Shown: positions 16,165-24,482 of the stretch, one piece after another
Numbering within the stretch: the stretch's first letter is position 1
How the letters are laid out: every line of letters starts with the position of its first letter
Source of the DNA: UBA8337 sp965221415
GTDB taxonomy: Bacteria; Pseudomonadota; Alphaproteobacteria; RS24
Assembly (NCBI GenBank): GCA_965221415.1
Contig: OZ244887.1
Location: 310,001-374,000, forward strand
Reading direction: 5' to 3'
DNA: 64,000 nt
Notes under the pieces: model-generated
The model's database searches: none
The model's input: only the letters and a program-made list of their open reading frames with translations
Told to the model about the DNA's origin: nothing
Made by a program: the position numbers and the translations under genes

Positions 16165-17094
16165 ATGCGCGTGCTCGTCACATGCCCGCCGATGATTGGC
16201 GCGAAAGAGTATTTTCTGCCGCTGTTTGAGGCGCGTGGGTGGGAAGCGGTTATTCCTGAGTTCACCCAAGTGATGGCGCAGGATGCTTTGTGCGATATTT
16301 TGCCGAGCTGCGACGGTTGGATAATTGGCGATGACCCTGCAACGCGCGAGGTTTTCGCCGCCGGCAAAGCGGGTCAGTTGCGCGCTGCCGTCAAATGGGG
16401 TGTCGGGGTCGATAATATCGATTTCGACGCGTGTAAAGATTTGGCCATTCCGATTTCTAATACACCAAATATGTTTGGCGGCGAGGTTGCCGATGTGGCG
16501 CTTGGGTTTGTTATTGGACTGGCGCGGCACTTATTTGAAATCGACCGCGAGGTGCGCCAAGGCAATTGGTTTAAGCCGCAAGGCATGTCGCTGCATGGCA
16601 AGACCGTCGGGGTTGTCGGATATGGCGATATTGGCCGCCAGACTTGTCACCGATTGCGCGCGTTCGGCATGGATGTGATGACGTGGGACCCCGCACTTGA
16701 TGCTGCGACTCTAGAGGAAGGTGTCACGCTCAAAACATGGCCTCAAGGGCTTGATGCGTGCGATTTTCTGATTTTAACCTGCGCGCTCAACCCGACGACA
16801 CATCGTATGATAAACGCGGATACGCTGGCCTTGTGTAAGTCGGGTATCAAGCTTATTAATGTGGCGCGCGGAGGCCTGATTGATGAGACCGCGCTTTGTG
16901 ATGCGTTGGCGCGGGAGCATGTCGCGGCGGCGGCGCTTGATGTTTTCGAGGTCGAGCCAGTCGCGCTTGATAATCCGCTTATGAGTATGGCGAATGTTCT
17001 GGTTGGGTCGCATAATGGGTCGAATACGCGCGATGGGGTTTTCCGTGCGACGCGCAAAGCAATCGACTTGCTGGAAGGTTTTTTAAATGGATAG
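16165..17094 (+). CDS. D-2-hydroxyacid dehydrogenase (SerA-like), polysaccharide module
   Basis: The 309-residue enzyme has the D-isomer 2-hydroxyacid dehydrogenase fold. The Rossmann motif G-Y-G-D-I-G-R is near residue 153. The catalytic arginine sits in N-V-A-R-G-G-L-I-D-E, the glutamate in D-V-F-E-V-E-P and the histidine in G-S-H-N-G-S-N-T. It lacks the C-terminal ACT domain of serine-pathway SerA, and housekeeping neighbours are absent, so a sugar-acid or glycerate-like substrate is more likely than 3-phosphoglycerate (inference). It follows the cytidylyltransferase by 2 nt and overlaps the next gene by 8 nt. Confidence 0.85.
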   Translation: MRVLVTCPPMIGAKEYFLPLFEARGWEAVIPEFTQVMAQDALCDILPSCDGWIIGDDPATREVFAAGKAGQLRAAVKWGVGVDNIDFDACKDLAIPISNTPNMFGGEVADVALGFVIGLARHLFEIDREVRQGNWFKPQGMSLHGKTVGVVGYGDIGRQTCHRLRAFGMDVMTWDPALDAATLEEGVTLKTWPQGLDACDFLILTCALNPTTHRMINADTLALCKSGIKLINVARGGLIDETALCDALAREHVAAAALDVFEVEPVALDNPLMSMANVLVGSHNGSNTRDGVFRATRKAIDLLEGFLNG

Positions 17095-17848
17095 CGCGCG
17101 CAGTATTATCGTCACTGGATGTGGCGGCGGCATTGGCACGGTGTTGGTTCAGCGCCTGCTCGAGGCGGGATGGCACGTCATTGGAATCGATTTAGCAGAT
17201 GGGGGGGGTGCGGCGCACCCGCGCTATGAGTTCATGCAAGTGGATTTGGAACGGCTGGTGAACGACCAAGATTTTAACGATCGTTTTGTCGCCGAGCTGA
17301 CCCAACGGGCTTCTTTCAAACCGCTTGCGGGTCTTATTAATAATGCGGCGACGCAAATTATCGGCGCGGCAGAAACAATGCCGCTTGCCGATTTCAAAAG
17401 AACGATTGATGTCAACTTGACGGCAGCTTTTGAGTTGTCGCGCATCTGCCTTGCGCCGCTCAGAGCCAATCGAGGCACTATCATCAATGTGTCTTCCATC
17501 CATGCCAAATTGAGCAAAAAGAATTTTCTGGCTTATTCTGTCTCAAAGGCTGGGTTGTCGGCGCTCACAAAGGGTATGGCGATTGAGTTTGGCGAGACTA
17601 TTCGCGTCTGCGCTATTGAACCAGCGGCGATAGAGACGCAAATGTTGCGGGCGGGCTTTGGCGATGACGCGGATAAAAAACACGCCGCACTTTCTGCCTA
17701 TCATCCGAGTGGAACTATTGGAAAACCAGACGATATCGCTGATGTGGCGTTTTTCTTGCTAAATAATACGGCTCAATTTACCAATGGTATGATTATCGAT
17801 TTGTCAGGCGGCATTAGCCATGTGCTGAGCGACCCAGAAAGTTTGTGA
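17087..17848 (+). CDS. short-chain dehydrogenase/reductase, polysaccharide module
   Basis: The 253-residue SDR has the cofactor motif T-G-C-G-G-G-I-G near the N terminus, N-N-A-A near residue 80, the catalytic serine in N-V-S-S-I-H and Y-S-V-S-K near residue 149. Classical SDRs of this size oxidise or reduce sugar hydroxyls or keto groups with NAD(P)H. PtmA, an SDR linked with a PtmB-type cytidylyltransferase in Campylobacter flagellin glycosylation, is a known parallel for this pairing. GGAAGG precedes the ATG, which lies inside the dehydrogenase gene. Confidence 0.87.
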   Translation: MDSARSIIVTGCGGGIGTVLVQRLLEAGWHVIGIDLADGGGAAHPRYEFMQVDLERLVNDQDFNDRFVAELTQRASFKPLAGLINNAATQIIGAAETMPLADFKRTIDVNLTAAFELSRICLAPLRANRGTIINVSSIHAKLSKKNFLAYSVSKAGLSALTKGMAIEFGETIRVCAIEPAAIETQMLRAGFGDDADKKHAALSAYHPSGTIGKPDDIADVAFFLLNNTAQFTNGMIIDLSGGISHVLSDPESL

Positions 17849-17849
17849 C

Positions 17850-17957
17850 ATGTATAACCCTCTTGTTTCAGTTATTGTGCCTTCTATTCTAAATAGCTTC
17901 ACCCGAATAATTATCGATTCACTGGGAGACTCTCGTGCTTTTTTGCTATTTTCCTGA
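17850..17957 (+). pseudogene. possible remnant of a family 2 glycosyltransferase N terminus (35 codons)
   Basis: One base after the SDR stop, an ATG opens a 35-codon frame whose first residues, M-Y-N-P-L-V-S-V-I-V-P-S, look like the start of a family 2 glycosyltransferase. The similarity stops abruptly and the frame ends inside the next gene. The same strand-start P-L-V-S-V-I-V-P occurs in the middle of the 1043-residue protein. I read it as the stub left by a deletion or gene replacement at this junction. A chance match over about eight common residues cannot be excluded. Confidence 0.4.
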
Positions 17958-20900
17958 GTTCAACGATGTCGATGATTTGGCCGACCATTATTTTCGAGCT
18001 GCATGGTATTTATCGCCCCTTGAAAAGAACATTACTCAAATTAGTCTATTTTCGTCCAATCCGTCGCCACCCGCTTTGGCTGTACCCGAGTATCTTGACC
18101 CAAGTTTAGAAGACTTGGCTGCGAATTGCGCGAACATTACTATTCGCCATGGCGTGTCGCCAGATGATTATCAAAAAAGCTTAAAAGATTGCGACGTTTT
18201 GTTAGTTTGGAAGTCCACGCATCTATCTACTGCTAAGCGCAAATGGCCGAAAAAAAGGATTGTCAAAGTTGACCATAATAACGAACAGTTTGCTTCCTCA
18301 TTATTTCTAAAAGTTGCGGAATTGTTTCCTGAAGTCATAGCTGAAAACTTGAAAATCTCTCAGGCGCGGTTTGTGGAAGCCGTGCCAGAGCTTCGTTTTT
18401 CAAAAGGGTATGTGTTTGGCACTGGGCCAAGCTTGCGCTTTGCGATGAATTATGATTTTAGCGACGGGCTTACGATTGCCTGTAACAGCATGGTGAAAAA
18501 TAGAGATTTGCTGGAAAAACTTCAGCCCAAGATTTTTGTTGCTAGCGACCCAATCTTCCATGCGGGTCCTTCAAAATATGCGGCGCAATTTAGGCGTGAT
18601 TTGATATGGGTATTGGAAACCTACACACCGCTGCTTATCGTGCCGATGCGCGATTTTCACGTTTACCATTCATTTCTCCCCGAACATCTGAGATGCCATC
18701 TCATCGGCGTACCATTTATTAAGGCCGACAATATTCACGCCGAGTTGCCGCATCGATTTGGCGTGTCAACGACTAGCAATGTACTTACTTTGCTGCTATT
18801 GCCGATTGCCGCCAGCCTGTGCGAGACGATTAACATAATGGGATGTGATGGTCGGCCTAAGGGTGAAAGCAATTATTTTTGGACGCATGACCCAGCGAGC
18901 CAGTTTAACGAGGAAATGGACAGCATTCAAACAGCGCACCCTGCTTTCTTCAATATATCGTACAATGACTATTATTCAGAACATGTGACGACGCTATCCC
19001 AATGGATAGACGAAATTGAAGAAAAAGGGGTCACCGTTCAGAATTTGAGTCCATCTTTTATCCCATGTTTGCAAGCGCGTAGTCCCGTCACTTTACCTAA
19101 CCCAACCTCCACCAAATATCCGCTTGTCTCGGTTATCGTTCCTGCGTTCAATGCTGAAAGATTTTTGCCAGAGTGCATCCAGTCTATCATCGCACAAACC
19201 TATTCCAATTGGGAATTGATTATCGTCGATGATGGTTCGACAGACCGAACACCAGAAATCATCGCTCGCTATGCAGCACAGTATGGAAACATTCGAACCG
19301 TTCGCCAAACAAACAAAGGTGTATCGGCTGCGCGCAACAAAGGATTGAGCTTGGCCGCAGGCTTATTCTCGACATTTTTGGATGCGGATGATTTCTTGCC
19401 GCCGAACTCAATTGAATTGCGCGCTCAGCACTTGATTCGAAATCCAAAGTTTGAATTGGTTCACGGACGAACGATATTTGTTAATGAAGACAGAATTGAT
19501 TTGGATATAGAACTAGGTAGTAGACGCATCATTTGCTTTGAAGACACGCTGGAAGGTAACCCGTTACACATTAATTCGCTTATGGGGCGTACGAGCCTGT
19601 TGTCGGCGACACGCTTCGTCGAGAGTTACGCCAATGGTGAAGATTGGTACTATTTGGCTGAATTGCTGTGCGGCGGATTAGAATCTCATTTGTGCAAGCC
19701 TGCTGTTAGCTTTTACCGTGCGCACACTTCCTCGGTGGTGGCGGCAGACTTCCCGAAGCATCAACAAAACCTGCTTGAGGTTATTGACGCAATTACAATG
19801 TTGAAAAAAGTGCCAAACGAGAGAGATATTAAGGCACTCAAAGGGGGTATCGTTTTTTCCCTCTTACTGTGGAAAATACTTGAAAACAGCGCGCCGAATC
19901 CGCAGATTGAAAGCTTAGAAAGTAGTTATGAAGAGCCTATAGCTGAGCTATTACCGCAAAGGCGCAGGGCGCTTTTCGTAACCACAATTATGAGGTTCTT
20001 TGGCAAGAAAGAATCGCACATGGGAAAACTTACACCTGAAGTCAAAGATAGGATTTTTGCAGGGTTAGAGATGCATATGCACATCCCGACCATTGCACGC
20101 TTTGCTCCAGAAATAGCTGGGGCTACTCAATTACCGCTCGAGGCATTCGGGCGATTAGTCTCAAAGCTCAAGAAAAGTAAAAAGCAACTAAGGTTCATGG
20201 TTGATGAGGTCGGGATTATACACAAATTTATCGGTAACAAGTCAGGGGTCATGGTTGATGTCGGGGCGCATTTTGGCGGCAGTTTGGGTATGTTTATTGA
20301 CAAGGGATGGACGGTGCATGCGTTTGAACCCGATGCTAAAAATCGCGCAGAGTTGATTGCAGATTTTGCAGATTTTCCCAATTTGAAAATCAACACAGAG
20401 GCGCTTGGAAAGGAGCCTCAATCCAACGTGCCATTTTACCAGAGTTCCGTTTCAACAGGCATTAGCACTTTGTCGCCATTCCATAAAACGCATGAGCAGG
20501 CGCAGTCAGTGGATGTCACCACGCTATCTGCCTATTGTTCGGCACATGATATTCACGATATTGATTTTCTTAAAATTGATGCTGAAGGGACGGATTATTT
20601 TGTTTTGCAAGGCAATGATTGGGATAAAATTTCACCGAAAGTTATTCTTGTGGAATATGAAGACGCGAAAACTGTGCGCTTAGGGCATACTGTTCACGAT
20701 ATGGCAGACTACTTTATTGCCCGTGGCTATTCGGTCTTTACGTTCTGTTGGCATCCCATCCAGCAATATGGTGCCCCCCATGCGTTCAAGCGCTTTGGTA
20801 AGTATGGCGATTTCGACATCGCCGACAATGAGTGGGGAAACCTTGTTGCTTTCAAGAATGGCCAACAAGCCACAGATTTTGAACTATTCGTGAATAGATG

Positions 20901-21066
20901 GTTAAGTATTCAAGAGGTTCAGATGCGGTTGGCACGAATTTCAATTGTAAATATTTATTGGATTCACTCAATAATTTTAAGGATTCCTATTCCCGGCTTG
21001 TATAGGTTTTCTAAATTTATGTATCGAAGCGTGCTTTTGCGCATGTGGCTGCGTTTTCGGCACTAG
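17935..21066 (+). CDS. three-domain protein: MptE/DUF115-like + GT2 + FkbM methyltransferase
   Basis: The 1043-residue product has at least three modules. Residues about 155-365 carry an MptE/DUF115-like core (G-T-G-P-S-L, A-C-N-S-M, A-S-D-P, M-G-C-D-G). Residues about 394-600 are a family 2 glycosyltransferase (V-S-V-I-V-P-A-F-N, V-D-D-G-S-T-D, D-A-D-D at about 482). Residues about 770-930 are an FkbM-type SAM methyltransferase (V-D-V-G-A-H-F-G-G, F-E-P-D, L-K-I-D-A-E-G). Residues 1-150 and the basic, aromatic tail are unassigned. The GTG start has GGGAG 7 nt upstream. The gene looks more AT-rich than its neighbours, suggesting transfer. It probably builds and caps or methylates part of the glycan. 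Confidence 0.82.
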   Translation: MLFCYFPEFNDVDDLADHYFRAAWYLSPLEKNITQISLFSSNPSPPALAVPEYLDPSLEDLAANCANITIRHGVSPDDYQKSLKDCDVLLVWKSTHLSTAKRKWPKKRIVKVDHNNEQFASSLFLKVAELFPEVIAENLKISQARFVEAVPELRFSKGYVFGTGPSLRFAMNYDFSDGLTIACNSMVKNRDLLEKLQPKIFVASDPIFHAGPSKYAAQFRRDLIWVLETYTPLLIVPMRDFHVYHSFLPEHLRCHLIGVPFIKADNIHAELPHRFGVSTTSNVLTLLLLPIAASLCETINIMGCDGRPKGESNYFWTHDPASQFNEEMDSIQTAHPAFFNISYNDYYSEHVTTLSQWIDEIEEKGVTVQNLSPSFIPCLQARSPVTLPNPTSTKYPLVSVIVPAFNAERFLPECIQSIIAQTYSNWELIIVDDGSTDRTPEIIARYAAQYGNIRTVRQTNKGVSAARNKGLSLAAGLFSTFLDADDFLPPNSIELRAQHLIRNPKFELVHGRTIFVNEDRIDLDIELGSRRIICFEDTLEGNPLHINSLMGRTSLLSATRFVESYANGEDWYYLAELLCGGLESHLCKPAVSFYRAHTSSVVAADFPKHQQNLLEVIDAITMLKKVPNERDIKALKGGIVFSLLLWKILENSAPNPQIESLESSYEEPIAELLPQRRRALFVTTIMRFFGKKESHMGKLTPEVKDRIFAGLEMHMHIPTIARFAPEIAGATQLPLEAFGRLVSKLKKSKKQLRFMVDEVGIIHKFIGNKSGVMVDVGAHFGGSLGMFIDKGWTVHAFEPDAKNRAELIADFADFPNLKINTEALGKEPQSNVPFYQSSVSTGISTLSPFHKTHEQAQSVDVTTLSAYCSAHDIHDIDFLKIDAEGTDYFVLQGNDWDKISPKVILVEYEDAKTVRLGHTVHDMADYFIARGYSVFTFCWHPIQQYGAPHAFKRFGKYGDFDIADNEWGNLVAFKNGQQATDFELFVNRWLSIQEVQMRLARISIVNIYWIHSIILRIPIPGLYRFSKFMYRSVLLRMWLRFRH

Positions 21067-21076
21067 GGGGCGTAAC

Positions 21077-22075
21077 ATGAAAAAAGTCTTGGTAACGGGT
21101 GGGGTCGGCTATGTAGGCAGTCATGTCGTGGCGTGCCTTGGGGCGCAAGATATTGCGGCGACCATCATTGATGATTTGTCAAACGCCACACGCGAGTCTC
21201 ATAAATCGCTTGAAACCCTTTGCGACAAGGCCATCCCTTTGCATGAAGTGTGCGTGACCGATTATCAAGCGGTCAAAGCTGTTTTCTCAGAAGAAAAACC
21301 CGATGCGGTTATCCATTGCGCTGGCTTAAAGTCAATCGGTGAGAGCTGGGAAAATGCTCTGCGCTATCACGAAGTCAATGTCGGCGGCACGATGAATGTG
21401 TTGCGGGCGATGGATGAGACGGGCTGTCGGACAATGGTGTTTTCGTCAAGTGCCACCGTCTATGGTGAGCCAACATATACCCCGATTGATGAGCAACACC
21501 CGATTGCCCCCACTAATCCTTACGGGCGTAGCAAGCGGATGGCTGAGGAGGTTATCTCGGATTGGTCGTCATGCGGGGAGAATAAAACTGCGATTCTGCT
21601 GCGCTATTACAATCCAGTCGGGGCGCATGAAAGCCTTCTTGTCGGCGAAAACCCTTCCGCGCGTCCTAATAATCTTTTTCCGATTATTTGTGAAGTCGCC
21701 ACTGGAAAACACGAATGCCTCGATATAATGGGCGATGATTACCCGACACAGGACGGCACGGGCGAGCGCGACTACATTCATATTTGCGACCTCAGCGAAG
21801 CGCATTATCGCGCTTTGATGCGCCTTGATAAAGGACTGCACACGCTGAATATCGGGACGGGGTCATGCGCGTCTGTAAAACAAATTATCGCTTTGTTTGA
21901 AGCCGAACTTGGCACAAATCTGCCGACTCGAATTGCGCCCCGACGCATGGGCGATGTATCGACAGTTGTGGCACAAAATACAAAGTCGATAGAGATTCTC
22001 GGTGATTATATTGCGCATGATTTAACCGCCGCCGTGGCATCAAGCCTCGCCTTTGGAAAATCTATCAAGCCATAG
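21077..22075 (+). CDS. galE: UDP-glucose 4-epimerase
   Basis: The 332-residue extended SDR interconverts UDP-glucose and UDP-galactose (or the N-acetyl forms). It has G-G-V-G-Y-V-G-S-H near the N terminus, S-S-S-A-T-V-Y-G with the catalytic serine/threonine near residue 122, N-P-Y-G-R-S-K with the catalytic tyrosine, and the GalE-specific R-Y-Y-N-P-V-G-A. GGGGGCG lies before the ATG, 10 nt after the large protein. It is the last gene of the rightward run and converges on the wecA-like gene with a 7-nt gap. Confidence 0.95.
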   Translation: MKKVLVTGGVGYVGSHVVACLGAQDIAATIIDDLSNATRESHKSLETLCDKAIPLHEVCVTDYQAVKAVFSEEKPDAVIHCAGLKSIGESWENALRYHEVNVGGTMNVLRAMDETGCRTMVFSSSATVYGEPTYTPIDEQHPIAPTNPYGRSKRMAEEVISDWSSCGENKTAILLRYYNPVGAHESLLVGENPSARPNNLFPIICEVATGKHECLDIMGDDYPTQDGTGERDYIHICDLSEAHYRALMRLDKGLHTLNIGTGSCASVKQIIALFEAELGTNLPTRIAPRRMGDVSTVVAQNTKSIEILGDYIAHDLTAAVASSLAFGKSIKP

Positions 22076-22082
22076 AGCTTTG

Positions 22083-23117
22083 CTATTTTTGGTTTTGTTT
22101 GGCGGATAATCGTTTCGCCACCAAGCGATAATAAATAATCGGCAAAATCACAAACAGCACACCAGCAAACAAACTATTCCAGCGGCTTATGATAAAGCCA
22201 GACCAGAATAAGATATCGGCCATGACCAGCATCACAATTAATGTTAGGCGCGGTGATAAGCCATTATTCAGTAGCAAATGATGCAAATGCGTGCGGTCTG
22301 GCGATAAAGGCGACCGCCCTTGGCGCAGGCGGCGATAAATCAAGCTCAGCGTGTCAAGCACCGGCAGCGCGACTATCCACGGCACGAGCGATGTCGGCAA
22401 AGTGTCCGTAAAAGGCTGACGCTGGCTGGCCAAGATAAGGTGGTAAGCGATAAACAATCCAATCATCATTGACCCCGCATCGCCGAGAAAAATTTTACGC
22501 CCCTTAATCCAGTTGAGATTGAGGACGAAGAAGCCGATAAGCGCTGCGCCAAATATCATGACTTCCTGTGTGACTGCGCTGTTCAATGGTCTGCCGATAA
22601 GGTGCATGGCCAGTATCAAATGCGCCAATGCCATAATCGCCAAGCCGCCAGCCAATCCGTCAATTCCGTCTATCATGTTGAAAGCATTGGCTAACCCGAT
22701 AATCGCAATCAGGGTGAGCGGAAAGCCCCAAATCCCAAGCAATAATTCATCACCGCTCGGAAGCGAACCAAGCGATACGAGATATAAATCGCTATTGATC
22801 ATTAAAAAAAGAGCCGCAAGCGTCTGTCCTGCCAATTTGTGCCAAGCGCGCAAATCATAACGGTCATCAAGACTGCCCAGCACGACCAGCCCGCCCATGG
22901 CACCGATAAGCGGCCAGTTCGGCGCACCCAAAATAATTTCTGCACTGGTAAAGACAACAAATATTACGATGCCGCCAATCAGCGGTATGTCGCCCATATG
23001 TTGCTTGCGCTCACTCGGTGTGTCGACAAGGCCAAGCTTGCGGGCAATCGGCATCGCTGCGATGGCGAGCAACACAGTCACGCCGCTCAGTACCAAATAT
23101 ATGGATAGTGTGAGCAT
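22083..23117 (-). CDS. undecaprenyl-phosphate sugar-1-phosphate transferase (WecA/MraY family)
   Basis: The 344-residue polytopic protein belongs to glycosyltransferase family 4. It shows D-D-R-Y-D-L near residue 85, N-A-F-N-M-I-D-G-I-D-G-L near residue 145, L-G-D-A-G-S near residue 212 and the basic loop R-T-H-L-H-H near residue 275. These are the Mg and lipid-phosphate binding motifs of WecA/TagO enzymes. H-L-H-H favours WecA-type sugar-phosphate transfer over MraY. It would start glycan assembly on undecaprenyl phosphate. The ligase-like gene lies 8 nt upstream in the same direction, so both are cotranscribed. Confidence 0.9.
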   Translation of the reverse strand: MLTLSIYLVLSGVTVLLAIAAMPIARKLGLVDTPSERKQHMGDIPLIGGIVIFVVFTSAEIILGAPNWPLIGAMGGLVVLGSLDDRYDLRAWHKLAGQTLAALFLMINSDLYLVSLGSLPSGDELLLGIWGFPLTLIAIIGLANAFNMIDGIDGLAGGLAIMALAHLILAMHLIGRPLNSAVTQEVMIFGAALIGFFVLNLNWIKGRKIFLGDAGSMMIGLFIAYHLILASQRQPFTDTLPTSLVPWIVALPVLDTLSLIYRRLRQGRSPLSPDRTHLHHLLLNNGLSPRLTLIVMLVMADILFWSGFIISRWNSLFAGVLFVILPIIYYRLVAKRLSAKQNQK

Positions 23118-23125
23118 GGGTCTCC

Positions 23126-24379
23126 TTAGTGTGTTTGGGTTTCGTCAGCCTCGGGCATTAGATGATAACACAAATGCGCCACGATAAATATGCAGGCACT
23201 CGCTGTCATAAGCCAACTATGCCATAGGGTGAACCCAAACATATGCGCCCCGAGAGTTGCACCAACGCCACCCCACGCCCAAATCGCGGCATCCTTTGGA
23301 AGCGTCTCTTCAAGGTGTCTGAACAAATCCCATATGGCGGCGAGAATCAGCAATGCACCGAGATATCCAAACTCGAAAATAATCTGCAAAAACAAATTAT
23401 GCGCATGCGAGGCAATTGTATTATTGCGAAGCGTTGTCATGGCAAATTTGAGAACAGGTGGGTTTTCCCGAGTCAATTCCACATAATGAGCGTGATTGTC
23501 GGGCGCGAAATTCTTTGTACCATTAATGCCATGCCCGAAGATTGGCTTTTGCATCGCTTCATTGGCGTAGACATAGTAAATCCACTCGCGGATTTCGCCT
23601 GCGCCCCTTTCAACGACAATGTCGGGTGCGTATTTTTTGACCCAGCTATTTTCGTAACTGGCGGTGAACAGCAGCGGTGCTAAAAGAGTGCAAAGGGCAA
23701 GAGAAACAAAAATCACATGGCGGCAAAGTTTTGGCGAATAACTTGCAATCGCCATCGCAGCGATGCCGAGACAGGTGGCCAAAAAAGACGTTTGGCTTTC
23801 CGAAACAAAGGTGACGATAAAGGTGACACCAACCAGAGCAAGAATGATGTGTCGACGTTGACGGCGCACGCCAATAGCGAGCAAAAAGAGAAAAATCGGT
23901 AAGATAGAGAGCGCAGCATTTACATGATGAATCAACCTGAACATGCCCGCGAGTAAATCTGCCAAGCCTGGCCAATATACATTATAAGGGCCAATAAACA
24001 GCAAGGCGACTATCCCCCCAGCAAGGGAGTAGGTGAGTGCTCTTGCCCATTTTATTTTTTCTTCCACCGCAAGTGTATTGAACAAAACAATGATGGCGGT
24101 GGTAAAAATAAGCACTAAAAACAGGCGTCCCGTTGTGTCGCTCGCGCGCTCGGATACGCCCCAAAGGGCGGATAGCAGGATGTATCCAAAAGCCAAAACC
24201 AGTAAGGCAAAAGGCTTTGCTTTGCGTGAATTGAGCGGGCGTTGTATCGCCAAGGCGACGCAAGCGGACAGACCTGCGAAAATGAGTAAAGTGGCGAAAC
24301 TACGTACTGACAGCGCAAGGATAGGCCCCATCAAGAGAAGAAGATAAAAGGTGAGGGAAGTCGCGCCGCGTTCAATCAT
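23126..24379 (-). CDS. O-antigen ligase / polymerase-like membrane protein
   Basis: The 417-residue protein has about 10-12 hydrophobic helices and a large periplasmic loop between them. Near residue 325 it has S-H-A-H-N-L-F-L-Q, the conserved histidine-containing motif of the Wzy_C (O-antigen ligase) family. Members join undecaprenyl-linked glycans to lipid A core, to protein, or to each other. Sequence alone does not separate ligase from polymerase. It is cotranscribed with the wecA-like gene and divergent from the heptosyltransferase-like gene. Confidence 0.85.
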   Translation of the reverse strand: MIERGATSLTFYLLLLMGPILALSVRSFATLLIFAGLSACVALAIQRPLNSRKAKPFALLVLAFGYILLSALWGVSERASDTTGRLFLVLIFTTAIIVLFNTLAVEEKIKWARALTYSLAGGIVALLFIGPYNVYWPGLADLLAGMFRLIHHVNAALSILPIFLFLLAIGVRRQRRHIILALVGVTFIVTFVSESQTSFLATCLGIAAMAIASYSPKLCRHVIFVSLALCTLLAPLLFTASYENSWVKKYAPDIVVERGAGEIREWIYYVYANEAMQKPIFGHGINGTKNFAPDNHAHYVELTRENPPVLKFAMTTLRNNTIASHAHNLFLQIIFEFGYLGALLILAAIWDLFRHLEETLPKDAAIWAWGGVGATLGAHMFGFTLWHSWLMTASACIFIVAHLCYHLMPEADETQTH

Positions 24380-24406
24380 TATGAATATCCATCTTGAGAC
24401 CCATTA

Positions 24407-24435
24407 TTTAGCGTGATTCACGAAGCCGATAATAT
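24407..24435 (+). promoter_or_regulatory. possible sigma-70 promoter before the GT9 gene
   Basis: TTTAGC at 24407-24412 and TAATAT at 24430-24435 are separated by 17 nt, about 50 nt upstream of the heptosyltransferase-like start in the 103-nt divergent spacer. Each hexamer matches consensus in four or more positions. This is sequence inspection only. Confidence 0.35.
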
Positions 24436-24482
24436 ATAAAAGTGGTATATTGAGTGCTTACACAGAAAGATGAGTATGTGAA

